64,000 bases of DNA from Lentzea tibetensis (GCF_007845675.1 NZ_VOBR01000004.1:323719-387718), one strand, 5' to 3'; positions 52,984 to 62,180 are shown, numbered from the stretch's first letter. The notes: generated by a model from the letters alone, not told the origin. Numbers and translations are program-made.

Positions 52984-54117
52984 ATGCTGACCGTCGCCGC
53001 GAGGGCCGCTGTCCCGCCGTTCCACGTCATGGACGTGCTGTCCGCAGCCGCGCGCAGGCAGCGGACGCACGGGGACGTGGTGTCGCTGGCCGCGGGGCAG
53101 CCCTCGAGCCCGGCGCCGCGGCCGGTGCGGGAGGCGGCGGAGCGCGCGCTGCGGGAGCAGACGCTCGGGTACACCGAGCAACTGGGCATCCTGGAGCTGC
53201 GCGAGGCCATCGCCGGGCACTACGAGCGGATGTACGAGCTGGACGTGCACCCGGACGACGTGGTCGTGACGACCGGGTCGTCGGGTGCGTTCCTGCTGGC
53301 GTTCCTGAGCGCGTTCGACGCCGGGGACAAGGTCGCGCTGGCGCGGCCGGGCTACCCGGCGTACCGGAACATCCTGAGCGCGCTCGGGTGCGAGGTGGTC
53401 GAGCTGCCGTGCGGGCCGGACACGCGGTTCCAGCCGACGGTGGAGATGCTCGACCCGAGCCTCAAGGGTGTGATCGTCGCCAGTCCGGCCAACCCGACGG
53501 GCACGGTGGTCGACGTCGGGCCGATCGCCGGGTGGTGCGCGGAGAACGGGGTGCAGCTCGTCAGCGACGAGATCTACCACGGGATCAGCTACGGCGACCC
53601 GCTGCACTGCGCGTGGGAGACCGACCGCGAGGCGATCGTGGTCAACTCGTTCTCCAAGGCGTTCGCGATGACCGGGTGGCGGCTCGGGTGGATGTTGCTG
53701 CCGAAAAGGCTGCGGCGCGCGGTCGACTGCCTCACCGGCAACTTCACGCTGTGCCCGCCCGCGTTGGCGCAGTACGCGGCGGTCGAGGCGTTCAGCCACC
53801 AGTCGTACGCCGAGATCGAGCAGCACGTCCTGCGCTACCGGACGAACCGCGACCTGCTGCTCGCCGGGCTCGACGAGCTGGGCATCGACAGGCTCGCGCC
53901 CGCTGACGGCGCGTTCTACGCGTACGCCGACGTCCGGCACCTCACCGACGACTCAATGGGCTTCTGCAAGAAGCTGCTCGACGACACCGGGGTCGCGATC
54001 GTCCCCGGCATCGACTTCGACCCCGTCGACGGGCACCACTTCATCAGGATGTCCTTCGCCGGGTCCACTGAGGACATCGAGGAAGCGTTGCGGCGACTGA
54101 AGGCCTGGCTGCCCTAG
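52984..54117 (+). CDS. PLP-dependent class I/II aminotransferase
   Basis: A 377-residue fold-type I enzyme. Visible parts are LAAGQPSSPAPRPV, TTGSSGAFLLAFLSAFDAGDKVALARPGYPAY, the cofactor segment SPANPTG and SDEIYHGISY. The PLP-Schiff-base motif SFSKAFAMTGWRLGW has its lysine at about 224, and the carboxylate-binding Arg is in HHFIRMSFAGS. It transfers amino groups to a keto acid such as pyruvate, but the amino acid substrate is not clear. It appears monocistronic. Confidence 0.93.
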   Translation: MLTVAARAAVPPFHVMDVLSAAARRQRTHGDVVSLAAGQPSSPAPRPVREAAERALREQTLGYTEQLGILELREAIAGHYERMYELDVHPDDVVVTTGSSGAFLLAFLSAFDAGDKVALARPGYPAYRNILSALGCEVVELPCGPDTRFQPTVEMLDPSLKGVIVASPANPTGTVVDVGPIAGWCAENGVQLVSDEIYHGISYGDPLHCAWETDREAIVVNSFSKAFAMTGWRLGWMLLPKRLRRAVDCLTGNFTLCPPALAQYAAVEAFSHQSYAEIEQHVLRYRTNRDLLLAGLDELGIDRLAPADGAFYAYADVRHLTDDSMGFCKKLLDDTGVAIVPGIDFDPVDGHHFIRMSFAGSTEDIEEALRRLKAWLP

Positions 54118-54200
54118 CCGCACTGCCAGAGGACGGCAGCGGGCCGGGCTGGCATGGCACTGTTGTACCGGGAGGGTCCGACAAAAACGGGAGCGGAACT

Positions 54201-54350
54201 ATGTGGGCGATCATCGGGTGGCTCGTCGCGATCTGGCTCGTGCTCACCGTCGTCGGTGCGGTGGTGAAGGGACTGTTCTGGCTGGCGGTCGTCGGCGGCG
54301 TCCTGCTGGCGGGCACGGCCGCGTACGGCGCGATCAAGAGCCGCAGGTGA
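54201..54350 (+). CDS. 49-residue two-helix membrane protein
   Basis: MWAIIGWLVAIWLVLTVVGA is the first helix, KGLFWLAVVGGVLLAGTAAYGA the second, and IKSRR a basic tail. GGAGCGGA lies eight bases before the ATG. Such tiny membrane proteins are widespread in actinobacteria; function is unknown. Confidence 0.75.
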   Translation: MWAIIGWLVAIWLVLTVVGAVVKGLFWLAVVGGVLLAGTAAYGAIKSRR

Positions 54351-54390
54351 TGCACTGGAATATCGGCCGGAAGACGTTCACCATGTAGCG

Positions 54391-55149
54391 GTGTTGCAGT
54401 CCGACGAGGCACGCCTGGCCAGGTGGGAGGCACGCGTCGAGTGGCCGATGACGGCCCTCGCCGTGGTCTTCCTGGTGGCCTACGCCTGGCAGGTGCTCGA
54501 CGACAAGGCCACCACCGGCCTGCACGCCGTGCTCGAGATCGTGCTGTGGGGCGTGTGGGCGGTCTTCCTCGTCGACTACCTCGCCCGGTTCAAGCTCGCC
54601 GAGAACAAGGGCCGCTTCGTCGTCCAGCACCTGTTCGACCTGCTCGCCGTGCTGTTGCCGATGGTTCGGCAGCTGCGCGTGCTGCGGCTGGTCAGCGTGC
54701 TCAAGGTCCTCAACAAGCGGTTCCAGGGCAAGATCCGCCAGCGCGTCGGCATCTACGTCGGCGGCGTCACCGTGCTCGTGTCGTTGTGCGCCAGCCTCGC
54801 GGTGCTGGACGCGGAGCGGCACCACGCGAACGCGACCATCACGACGTTCCCCGACGCTCTGTGGTGGACGCTCACCACGATGTCCACGGTCGGCTACGGC
54901 GACCGCTACCCGGTCACCACCGAGGGCAGGCTGGTCGCCGCGCTGCTCATGGTCGGTGGCATCGCGCTGCTCGGTGTCATCACCGGCACGATCGCCAGCT
55001 GGCTCGTCGAGAAGCTCAAGGGCGTCGAGGAAGCCGAGCTGGAGACCGCGGCCGAGGTCAGGAAGCTACGCGCCGAGCTGGCGGAACTCCGCGCCGAGCT
55101 CAGGGCCGACGTGCGGGGCCCACAGCCTGGCGTCGATGCCCGCGGCTAG
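54391..55149 (+). CDS. Voltage-gated-type potassium channel
   Basis: A 252-residue ion channel. Four or more helices (about 20-115) include LLAVLLPMVRQLRVLRLVSVLKVLNKRF, an S4-like segment with arginines and lysines every few residues. The pore has TTMSTVGYGD (filter TVGYGD at 166-171), followed by the inner helix ALLMVGGIALLGVITGTIASWL. The C-terminus is a coiled coil (about 210-245, ETAAEVRKLRAELAELRAEL) that may hold the tetramer together. It overlaps the HAD gene by 84 bp, convergently. Confidence 0.93.
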   Translation: MLQSDEARLARWEARVEWPMTALAVVFLVAYAWQVLDDKATTGLHAVLEIVLWGVWAVFLVDYLARFKLAENKGRFVVQHLFDLLAVLLPMVRQLRVLRLVSVLKVLNKRFQGKIRQRVGIYVGGVTVLVSLCASLAVLDAERHHANATITTFPDALWWTLTTMSTVGYGDRYPVTTEGRLVAALLMVGGIALLGVITGTIASWLVEKLKGVEEAELETAAEVRKLRAELAELRAELRADVRGPQPGVDARG

Positions 55150-55662
55150 CGCGCCGTCGACGTTGGTCTGACGGTCGTCGAGGAACACCACGTCACCCGG
55201 CGCCGCGTCCAACAGGGACACCAGGTGGTCCCAGATCCGCCGGTCCGGCTTCGCGCACCCGAGGTCGCCGGAGAACACCAGGTGCCGGAAGTGCTTGGTC
55301 CACTCCTGCTCCTCGGCCACCCGCGCGAACGACACGGGAGCGTTCGACAGCAACGCCATCGGCACGCCTGCCGAGTCCAGCGACTCCAGCAACGACAGGG
55401 TCGACGGGTCGGTGTGCAGCCACCCGGCGACATCGGCCGCCGTCAGCGACTCGGCCATCGAAGCGGAGACGTCGACCCCCAGCGGCTCGCCGACCGCGCG
55501 CCAGTAGTCCACATCGGACTGGCCGCGGTCGTACGCGTCGCGCGCGGGCCAGTAGGCCTGCTCGAAGTCGGCCACCGAGACGCCGTACATCGACGCGAGC
55601 GTCGGCAGCGCCGTGGTGTAGCGGCTGATGACCTCGCCGTAGTCGAACACGATCCAGCGCAC
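55066..55662 (-). CDS. HAD-superfamily hydrolase (subclass IA)
   Basis: A 198-residue phosphatase-type HAD protein. Motif I FDYGEVI (4-11) has one Asp and Gly-Glu in place of DxD, so the usual second acid is missing; motif II is LLSNAP (about 104-109), the motif III Lys lies in CAKPDRRIW, and motif IV is VVFLDDRQTN. The DYGE variant is common in this group and may alter activity. It is 1 bp after the threonine aldolase gene, so the two are co-transcribed. Its 3' end overlaps the channel gene by 84 bp. Confidence 0.88.
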   Translation of the reverse strand: MRWIVFDYGEVISRYTTALPTLASMYGVSVADFEQAYWPARDAYDRGQSDVDYWRAVGEPLGVDVSASMAESLTAADVAGWLHTDPSTLSLLESLDSAGVPMALLSNAPVSFARVAEEQEWTKHFRHLVFSGDLGCAKPDRRIWDHLVSLLDAAPGDVVFLDDRQTNVDGALAAGIDARLWAPHVGPELGAEFRQLGA

Positions 55663-55663
55663 G

Positions 55664-56653
55664 TCAGCTGACCCCCTCGATCCTCCGCACCACGTCGGCC
55701 ACGTCGTCGGACGACACGTCCCGGTGCGTCACGAATCTGATCTTCCCGGCCATCGGGCTGGCCAGCACGCCGACCCGTTCGAGCTCCTTCAGCGCGACGC
55801 CGATGTCCGGCACCCCGGCCAGCACGATGTTCGTCTCCGGCGCCGCGACGTCCCAGCCCAGCGACGCGAGCCCGGAGGCGAGCGCACGCGCGTTGGCGTG
55901 GTCGGCGGCCAGCGAGGAGATCCGGTCCAGCCCGACCAGCCCCGCCGCCGCGAGCACGCCGCCCTGCCGCACGCCACCACCGAGCATCTTGCGCACCCGC
56001 CGCGCCTCGGCCGCGAACGCGGCCGACCCGGCGACCACGGACCCGACCGGCGCGCCCAGCCCCTTGCTCAGGCACACCTGCACCGTGTCCACACCGGCCG
56101 CCAGTGCCGCCGGTGGCACGTCCAGTGCGACCGCCGCGTTCCACAGCCGCGCGCCGTCGAGGTGCACCTTCAACCCGGCGTCCCGCGCGGCCGCGATCAG
56201 TGCGACGTGGGAGTCGACCGAGGTCACCGTGCCGCCGGTCGAGTTGTGCGTGTTCTCCAGGCACAACAACGTCGTGCGCAGCCCGTAGTAGGGCGACTCA
56301 CCGCCGGCCAGCCCGCGCACCGCGTCCGGCGTCAGCGTCACCGCGTGCGGCATCCCGCCCGCGAGCCACGCGGCGGTCCCCAGCTCGGCGTCCAGCACGT
56401 GCGCGCCGGGAGAGGCGAGGAAACGATCACCGCGCGACAGGTGCAGCGTCAGCGCGATCAGGTTGCCCATCGACCCGGTCGGCACCCACAGCGCCGCCTC
56501 GACGCCCAGCAGGCCGGCGACGCGCTCCTCGAGCGCGCGCATCGTGGGGTCGTGGTCGAGCACGTCGTCGGCGACCTCGGCCGCGGCCATCGCCCGCCGC
56601 ATCTCGTCATCTGGACGGGTGACGGTGTCCGAGCGCAGGTCGATGGGAGTCAC
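55664..56653 (-). CDS. Low-specificity L-threonine aldolase
   Basis: A 329-residue fold-type I PLP enzyme that splits threonine into glycine and acetaldehyde. DLRSDTVTRPDDEMRRAMA opens the protein, VPTGSMGNLIALTLHL follows, and HLDGARLWNAAVAL and CLSKGLGAPVGSVVAG (PLP lysine at about 200) complete the family pattern. GTG 56653 gives the usual start MTPIDLRSD; GTG 56665 adds four residues. No Shine-Dalgarno is seen, so the mRNA may be leaderless. It is upstream of the HAD gene on the same strand. Confidence 0.93.
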   Translation of the reverse strand: MTPIDLRSDTVTRPDDEMRRAMAAAEVADDVLDHDPTMRALEERVAGLLGVEAALWVPTGSMGNLIALTLHLSRGDRFLASPGAHVLDAELGTAAWLAGGMPHAVTLTPDAVRGLAGGESPYYGLRTTLLCLENTHNSTGGTVTSVDSHVALIAAARDAGLKVHLDGARLWNAAVALDVPPAALAAGVDTVQVCLSKGLGAPVGSVVAGSAAFAAEARRVRKMLGGGVRQGGVLAAAGLVGLDRISSLAADHANARALASGLASLGWDVAAPETNIVLAGVPDIGVALKELERVGVLASPMAGKIRFVTHRDVSSDDVADVVRRIEGVS

Positions 56654-56781
56654 GCATCGGATCACATCACACTCGGCTCACGACCGATGGGGTGATGTAG
56701 CTCTCTCCAGAGGTTCATGCAACCGTTGGTGGCCGATGCACCGTCCGGTAAGTGCAAGCACGAGGAGCGGAGAGAGTCCGC

Positions 56782-57300
56782 GTGGATCAGCGCGACGAGC
56801 AGGAGTTCGCGGAGTACTTCGTGGCTCGCCGGGAGGCCGTGCGCCGAACGGCGTACCTGCTCTGTGGTGACTGGCACCGGGCGGACGACTTCGCGCAGAC
56901 GGCGTTCGTCGCCGTGCATCGGAGGTGGCGCAAGATCCGGGACAAGCAGGCCCTCGACGCCTACGTCCGCAGGACGCTGGTGCGCGCGGTGATCGACGAG
57001 TCGCGCCGGCCGTGGCGGCGGGAGCGGTTCGTGGACGAGCTCCCCGAGTCGCCGTCGAGCGACCACGAGGTCGGCGACACGGTGGCGACGCGCGACGCGC
57101 TGATGAAGGGCTTGAAGCGGGTTCCTCCCCGGCAACGGGCGGTGCTCGTGCTGAGGTTCCTCGAGGGACTCGACGTCGCTTCGGCGGCGGAAGTGCTCGG
57201 GTGTTCGGAAGGCACTGTGAAAAGTCAGACTGCACGAGGACTCGAAGCACTGCGAGAAGCTTTGGGTGACGCGATCGACGACCTGCGACCGGCGTCATGA
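56782..57300 (+). CDS. SigE-family sigma factor (pair 1)
   Basis: A 172-residue ECF-like sigma factor: region 2 (FAEYFVARREAVRRTAYLLCGDWHRADDFAQTAFVAVHRRW) and region 4 (RVPPRQRAVLVLRFLEGLDVASAAEVLGCSEGTVKSQTARGLEALREAL). The LLCGDWHRADD opening is typical of the SigE family in Streptomyces-like bacteria. GTG 56782 has GGAGAGAG upstream. It is followed after 17 bp by a membrane protein that is probably its anti-sigma. The second pair at 58673 is a close paralogue. Confidence 0.9.
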   Translation: MDQRDEQEFAEYFVARREAVRRTAYLLCGDWHRADDFAQTAFVAVHRRWRKIRDKQALDAYVRRTLVRAVIDESRRPWRRERFVDELPESPSSDHEVGDTVATRDALMKGLKRVPPRQRAVLVLRFLEGLDVASAAEVLGCSEGTVKSQTARGLEALREALGDAIDDLRPAS

Positions 57301-57317
57301 GCGGGAGGTGGAGGTAG

Positions 57318-58004
57318 GTGGACGAGCACAAGCTCGCGGAGCTGTTCCGCGACGCGGTGCGCGACACGCCGCCGTCGTCCTTCGACGAGGGGGACGTCCG
57401 TTCGGCGTCCCGCCGCGTCACCGCACGCCGCCGCACCCAGCTCGCGCTGGGGTCCACGATGGCCGCTGTGCTCCTCGTGGGTGGGGCAGTTGTGGCCACC
57501 GGATTGATTGCGCGGCCCGATTCCGCTACTACAAGTGCTGCGAAGGGTGACAACACGGTCATGCAGGCTCCGGCCGAAGTCGACCGAAGTGACACTTCGC
57601 TGAACAAGGAACTTCCCGGTGGCGTGCCTACGCAGGGGGGCACACCACCGTGGAGTGTCGGCGCAAGCGCCGGCACTTCCGCACCGCAGGGGTGCGGAAC
57701 GGTGGACCGGGAGCTCGCCGACGCCCTCGCCGTCGAGCTTTCGGTCCCCGCCGGCCAAGAAGCGGTCCCCGTCGGCATCGCGTGCCCGGCCGACTCCCGT
57801 GCCGCCGCGTTCGTCGTCGACGGCGAGAAGATCGCCGCGATCGTGACGCCGCGCGGCGCCGCCATGCAGTACGAGGCGAACACGAAGTTCACCCAGGTGC
57901 CCACGGCCAGCGGCCTCACGCTGCACGTGTTCGCCGAACCGGCCGACGGACAGGCGGCCGATCGGGTGCAGGCGATCGCGGGTGCGTTGATCGGTCAGTT
58001 CTGA
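57318..58004 (+). CDS. Membrane protein, likely anti-sigma partner of sigma pair 1
   Basis: A 228-residue protein. N-terminal cytoplasmic part with LAELFRDAVRDTPPSSFDEGDVRSASRRVTARRR (about 6-39), one membrane helix (about 41-64, LALGSTMAAVLLVGGAVVATGLI) and an extracytoplasmic domain of about 160 residues with a cysteine pair (QGCGTV...GIACPA). The LF..AV.D.P...D.DV....R...R motif recurs in proteins next to SigE-family sigma genes. Anti-sigma function is inferred from position and topology; no classical zinc anti-sigma motif is present. Confidence 0.8.
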   Translation: MDEHKLAELFRDAVRDTPPSSFDEGDVRSASRRVTARRRTQLALGSTMAAVLLVGGAVVATGLIARPDSATTSAAKGDNTVMQAPAEVDRSDTSLNKELPGGVPTQGGTPPWSVGASAGTSAPQGCGTVDRELADALAVELSVPAGQEAVPVGIACPADSRAAAFVVDGEKIAAIVTPRGAAMQYEANTKFTQVPTASGLTLHVFAEPADGQAADRVQAIAGALIGQF

Positions 58005-58033
58005 CGGACCGGACGCACTACCCTGACTCGACC

Positions 58034-58615
58034 ATGACCGCAGCCACTCCCAAGGGCGAGCGCCGCAGGCAGGCGCTCGTCGAGGCCGCCGCGGAGCTGC
58101 TCGCCGACGGCGGGTTCGACGCGGTCAGGCACCGCGCCGTCGCCGAACGCGCCGGCCTGCCGCTGGCCTCCACCACGTACTACTTCGACTCGCTCGACGA
58201 GCTGATCGTCGCCGCCACCGAGTTCCACGCCCGCCAGGAGCTGGTGTGGGGCGCGAAACGGCTGGAAGAGGTCGCCGACCGGCTCGGTGACGACGAGGTG
58301 CTCGCCGACCTCGTGCTCGACCTGCTGCTCGGGCAGAGCGCGGACGCCGAGGCCGTCGTGCTCCGCTACGAACGCCTCGTCGCGACCGGCCGCCGCCCCT
58401 ACCTCCGCCCGCTCATGCGCGCGCTCGGCGGCGAGCTGCGCGGGCTGATCTACGAGATCTTCACCAGGTCCGGCCGCCGGTTCGGCAGGGAACGGGTCGA
58501 GGAGCTCATCGCGCTCGTCGACGGCGCCGTCGTGAACGCGCTGATCGAGGTCGACTCGGACCCGCGCGGGGTCGCCGGCCGGATGTTGCGCACCGCACTG
58601 TCCCGTCAGGACTGA
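58034..58615 (+). CDS. TetR-family transcriptional regulator
   Basis: A 193-residue regulator. N-terminal HTH: RRQALVEAAAELLADGGFDAVRHRAVAERAGLPLASTTYYFDSLDELI (about 11-58). The C-terminal helical ligand domain has no known specificity. It lies between the two sigma/partner pairs, 29 bp after the first pair. In M. tuberculosis a TetR-type gene (Rv0775) also lies near purB. Targets are unknown; an autoregulatory operator is not evident in the small gap. Confidence 0.92.
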   Translation: MTAATPKGERRRQALVEAAAELLADGGFDAVRHRAVAERAGLPLASTTYYFDSLDELIVAATEFHARQELVWGAKRLEEVADRLGDDEVLADLVLDLLLGQSADAEAVVLRYERLVATGRRPYLRPLMRALGGELRGLIYEIFTRSGRRFGRERVEELIALVDGAVVNALIEVDSDPRGVAGRMLRTALSRQD

Positions 58616-58672
58616 TGCAACCTTCCCTCTCCTCGAGGCGTCGTCCTCAGTGAAGACGTGGAAGGGGCATGC

Positions 58673-59209
58673 ATGCGCAAGGCCGATGAACAGGGCTTTC
58701 GTGAGTTCGCGGCGTCGCATGCCGCCTCGCTCCGGCGCACGGCCTACCTCTTCTGCGGTGACTGGCACACGGCAGAGGACCTGATGCAGGCCAGCCTGAT
58801 GAAGATGTACCTCGCCTGGAAGCGGGCGAAGGACCTGGACAACGTCACCGCGTACGCCCGCAAGGTGCTGCTGCGCACCTGGCTGGACGAGAAGCGCAGG
58901 CCGTGGCGCCGCGCCGAGCAGCACGACGGGGAGCTGCCGGACACCGCGGACGCGACCGCCGACCCCGACCTCACCAGCAGCCGCCTGTGGGCGCGCGAGC
59001 TGGTGCACGCGGCGTTGTTGCAGGTCCCTCCCAGACAACGGGCGGTGCTCGTGCTGCGCTACTTCGAGGACCTGTCGGTCGCCGAGGTCTCCGTCGCCAT
59101 GGGATGCACCGAGGGGACGGTCAAGAGTCAGACGGCACGCGGGCTCGTCGCGCTGCGCGCCGCCGTCGAGAAGCTGGACAGCAGCACCGCGGGGAGGGTC
59201 GCGTCATGA
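58673..59209 (+). CDS. SigE-family sigma factor (pair 2)
   Basis: A 178-residue sigma factor closely similar to that at 56782: FREFAASHAASLRRTAYLFCGDWHTAEDLMQASLMKMYLAW (region 2) and QVPPRQRAVLVLRYFEDLSVAEVSVAMGCTEGTVKSQTARGLVAL (region 4). ATG 58673 has GGAAGGGG at good spacing; GTG 58658 would add five residues. The next gene starts at an ATGA overlap, so sigma and partner are translated together. Promoter targets are unknown. Confidence 0.9.
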   Translation: MRKADEQGFREFAASHAASLRRTAYLFCGDWHTAEDLMQASLMKMYLAWKRAKDLDNVTAYARKVLLRTWLDEKRRPWRRAEQHDGELPDTADATADPDLTSSRLWARELVHAALLQVPPRQRAVLVLRYFEDLSVAEVSVAMGCTEGTVKSQTARGLVALRAAVEKLDSSTAGRVAS

Positions 59210-59943
59210 GTGAGCAGGAGATCCGGGAGGGTTTGCGGGTCGCAGTCTGGGACGAGCCGCCGCTCGACTTCGACCCGGACGCGCTGATCGCGCAGGCCGA
59301 GAAGGTGCGCACGCGCAGGCGTGCGCTGGTCAGCGTGGGCGTCGGGACCGCGCTGGTCGTCGTGTCGGCGTTCGCGCTGCCGACGTTGTTCAGCCCGTCG
59401 CGGCCGGACTCGGCGAACGTGGCCGAGTCACCGACCCGCTCGTCGGCGGTGACGGCGCCACCGGCCCCGAACTCGCAGCAGGTGGAGAAGGTGGCCGTTC
59501 AGGCCGTGAAGCGCCTGCACCTCATCCTGCCTTCGGCAATCGGTGTCGTGCCCGAGTACGTCGACGACGGCCGGGGGGTGCCGGTGCCGCCGATGGCGGT
59601 CGGCCGGTTCGGCTGGTTCATCAGGTTCGAGGACACCATCGGCCCGACGGCGATCCAGCTGCAGATCGGTGGGCACATGACCGACGAGAAGTACTGCGGA
59701 GGCTTCGAGACGTGCAGACAGGAGGCCGAGTCCGACGGCAGCAAGGTCATCATCGCCGAGCACTACGAGGGCGCTGAGATGATCGAGTCGATGGTCACGC
59801 ACGTGCGCACCAACGGCACGGCCGTCACGGTCACCTCGTTCTCGTACAACCCGCTGACCGGCAGCGGGATCCGCAAGACCGTGCCGATCGGGTCGGGCGG
59901 ACTGCGCGTGCTGGCGACGGACCCGCAGATCAGCTGGGACTAG
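59206..59943 (+). CDS. Membrane protein, likely anti-sigma partner of sigma pair 2
   Basis: A 245-residue protein with the same layout as the partner at 57318. It has a cytoplasmic segment EIREGLRVAVWDEPPLDFDPDALIAQAEKVRTRRR (about 5-39), one helix (about 41-62) and an outer domain of about 180 residues with a CGGFETC pair. The cytoplasmic motif L..AV.DEPP..FD.D.L matches the first partner. Sigma control is inferred from the ATGA-coupled sigma gene. The stop is 9 bp before purB. Confidence 0.8.
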   Translation: MSEQEIREGLRVAVWDEPPLDFDPDALIAQAEKVRTRRRALVSVGVGTALVVVSAFALPTLFSPSRPDSANVAESPTRSSAVTAPPAPNSQQVEKVAVQAVKRLHLILPSAIGVVPEYVDDGRGVPVPPMAVGRFGWFIRFEDTIGPTAIQLQIGGHMTDEKYCGGFETCRQEAESDGSKVIIAEHYEGAEMIESMVTHVRTNGTAVTVTSFSYNPLTGSGIRKTVPIGSGGLRVLATDPQISWD

Positions 59944-59952
59944 TCTGGCCGG

Positions 59953-61380
59953 GTGAGCAAGCCCCGCATCGCGAACGTTCTGGCCAACCGCTACGCCTCC
60001 GCCGAGCTCGTGACCCTGTGGTCAGCCGAGCACAAGATCGTCCTGGAGCGCCAGCTGTGGCTGGCCGTGCTCCGCGCGCAGGCCGCCGCCGGCATCGACG
60101 TGCCGTCGTCGGCGCTGGACGACTACGCCCGCGTGCTGGACCAGGTCGACCTCGAGTCGATCGCCGCGCGCGAGCGGGTCACCCGGCACGACGTGAAGGC
60201 GCGGATCGAGGAGTTCAACGCCCTCGCCGGGCACGAGCACGTGCACAAGGGCATGACGTCCCGCGACCTCACCGAGAACGTCGAGCAGCTGCAGATCCTG
60301 CGCTCGCTCGAACTCGTCCGCGGCAAGACCGCGGCCGTGCTGGCCCGCCTCGCGCGGCTCGCCGCCGAGCACACCGACCTCGTGATGGCGGGCCGGTCGC
60401 ACAACGTCGCGGCGCAGGCCACGACGCTGGGCAAGCGCTTCGCGACGTCCGCCGACGAGCTGCTGGTGGCGTTCCGCAGGCTCGACGAGCTCATCGCGCG
60501 CTACCCGCTGCGCGGCATCAAGGGCCCGGTCGGCACCGCGCAGGACATGCTGGACCTGCTGGGTTCACCGTCCGAGCTGGCGTCGCTCGAGCAGGCGGTC
60601 GCCGGGCACCTCGGCTTCGAACGCGTGCTGACCAGCGTCGGCCAGGTGTACCCGAGGTCGCTGGACTTCGACGTGCTGTCGTGCCTGGTCCAGCTGGCCG
60701 CGGCACCGTCGTCGCTGGCGAAGACGATCAGGCTGATGGCCGGGCACGAGCTGGTGACCGAGGGCTTCAAGCCGGGCCAGGTGGGCTCGTCGGCGATGCC
60801 GCACAAGATGAACACCCGCTCGTGCGAGCGCGTCAACGGCTTCGCGGTGATCCTGCGCGGCTACCTGTCGATGGTCGGCGAGCTGGCCGGTGACCAGTGG
60901 AACGAGGGCGACGTGTCGTGCTCGGTCGTGCGCCGCGTCGCGCTGCCGGACGCGTTCTTCGCGTTCGACGGCCTGCTGGAGACGCTGCTCACCGTGCTGG
61001 ACGAGTTCGGCGCGTACCCGGCCGTCGTCGTCCGCGAGCTGGACCGCTACCTGCCGTTCCTCGCGACGACCAAGGTCCTGATGGGCGCCGTGCGCGCGGG
61101 CGTCGGCCGTGAGACCGCGCACGAGGCGATCAAGGAGAACGCCGTCGCCGTCGCACTCGCGATGCGCGAGGACGGCCTGGTCGAGAACGACCTGCTCGAC
61201 CGCCTCGCCGCCGACTCGCGGCTGCCGCTCGACCGGGCCGCGCTCGACGCGCTGCTGGCCGACCGGCTGTCGTTCACCGGCGTGGCGTCCGACCAGGTCC
61301 TGTCCGTGGTGGCGCAGGTGGAGGACGTGCTGGCGAAGTTCCCGGCCGCGTCGGGGTACGTGCCGGAGCCCATCCTGTGA
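59953..61380 (+). CDS. purB: Adenylosuccinate lyase
   Basis: A 475-residue fumarase/aspartase-superfamily enzyme that releases fumarate from SAICAR and from adenylosuccinate, so it works in both branches of the purine pathway. The family signature GSSAMPHKMN (about 278-287) is intact with its mobile-loop serines; GHEHVHKGMTSRDLTEN and AGRSHNVAAQATTLGKR supply active-site residues. The GTG start gives the expected N-terminus. The stop overlaps the MOSC gene as GTGA. Confidence 0.97.
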   Translation: MSKPRIANVLANRYASAELVTLWSAEHKIVLERQLWLAVLRAQAAAGIDVPSSALDDYARVLDQVDLESIAARERVTRHDVKARIEEFNALAGHEHVHKGMTSRDLTENVEQLQILRSLELVRGKTAAVLARLARLAAEHTDLVMAGRSHNVAAQATTLGKRFATSADELLVAFRRLDELIARYPLRGIKGPVGTAQDMLDLLGSPSELASLEQAVAGHLGFERVLTSVGQVYPRSLDFDVLSCLVQLAAAPSSLAKTIRLMAGHELVTEGFKPGQVGSSAMPHKMNTRSCERVNGFAVILRGYLSMVGELAGDQWNEGDVSCSVVRRVALPDAFFAFDGLLETLLTVLDEFGAYPAVVVRELDRYLPFLATTKVLMGAVRAGVGRETAHEAIKENAVAVALAMREDGLVENDLLDRLAADSRLPLDRAALDALLADRLSFTGVASDQVLSVVAQVEDVLAKFPAASGYVPEPIL

Positions 61381-62180
61381 AGGTGCACTCCCTGTTCCAC
61401 TACCCGATCAAGGGTTGCGGCGGCGTGGCGGTGCCGTCGTCCGCCGTGGTGCCGACGGGTCTCGTCGGCGACCGGATGCTGATGCTGGTCGATGCCGAGG
61501 GGACGTTCCTCAGCCAGCGTCGTGAGCCGGCGATGGCCGCCATCCGGCCTTCGCTGGCCGGGTCTGTGCTGTCCGTCGGCGATTTCTCGTGCCCGGTTGT
61601 TGCCGATGGGCCTCAGGTGCCGGTCCGGGTGCACACGTGGGACGGGTCCGGCGTCGACCAGGGCGATCTGGCCGCCGCGTACTTCTCCGACGTGCTGGGA
61701 CAGGCGGTTCGGCTGGTCGGGGTTCCGCCGTCGTTGCGCCGCGAGTCGTTCGGGTCGACGCCGGGGCTGGTTGGCTTTGCCGACGGGCACGCCGTGCTGA
61801 TCACCTCGTTGTCCTCTTTGGACGGACTGAACGAGCGGATCGTGCTGCGCGGTGGGGCCGGCGTGCCGATGGACCGGTTCCGGCCCAACGTCGTCGTGTC
61901 CGGGTGGGCCGAGGCGCACACCGAGGACCGGGTGCGGCGGGTGACCATCGGGAGCGTCGAGCTCGGGTACGCGCGGGACTGCATCCGGTGCGCGGTGCCG
62001 ACTGTTGATCAGGAGACCGGGGAGAAGGACGGGCCTGAGCCGACTCGTACGCTCGCCTCCTACCGGCGGCACCCCGATGGCGGGGTGGCGTTCGGGATGA
62101 AGGCGGCCGTCATCCGGCCCGGTGAGCTGGCCGTCGGGGACAAGGTGGACGTGCAGGAGTGGGGATCGGCCGAGATCTGA
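61377..62180 (+). CDS. MOSC-domain protein (MOCO sulfurase C-terminal type)
   Basis: A 267-residue protein with the MOSC N-terminal beta-barrel ([33 protein letters not shown], about 7-39) and the MOSC domain. FRPNVVVSG (about 164-172) and [13 protein letters not shown] (about 203-215) carry the conserved Cys. These proteins bind the molybdenum cofactor and take part in its sulfuration or in N-hydroxylated substrate reduction (mARC/YcbX type). No electron-transfer domain is present. The GTG overlaps the purB stop, implying coupling despite the unrelated pathway. Confidence 0.9.
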   Translation: MKVHSLFHYPIKGCGGVAVPSSAVVPTGLVGDRMLMLVDAEGTFLSQRREPAMAAIRPSLAGSVLSVGDFSCPVVADGPQVPVRVHTWDGSGVDQGDLAAAYFSDVLGQAVRLVGVPPSLRRESFGSTPGLVGFADGHAVLITSLSSLDGLNERIVLRGGAGVPMDRFRPNVVVSGWAEAHTEDRVRRVTIGSVELGYARDCIRCAVPTVDQETGEKDGPEPTRTLASYRRHPDGGVAFGMKAAVIRPGELAVGDKVDVQEWGSAEI

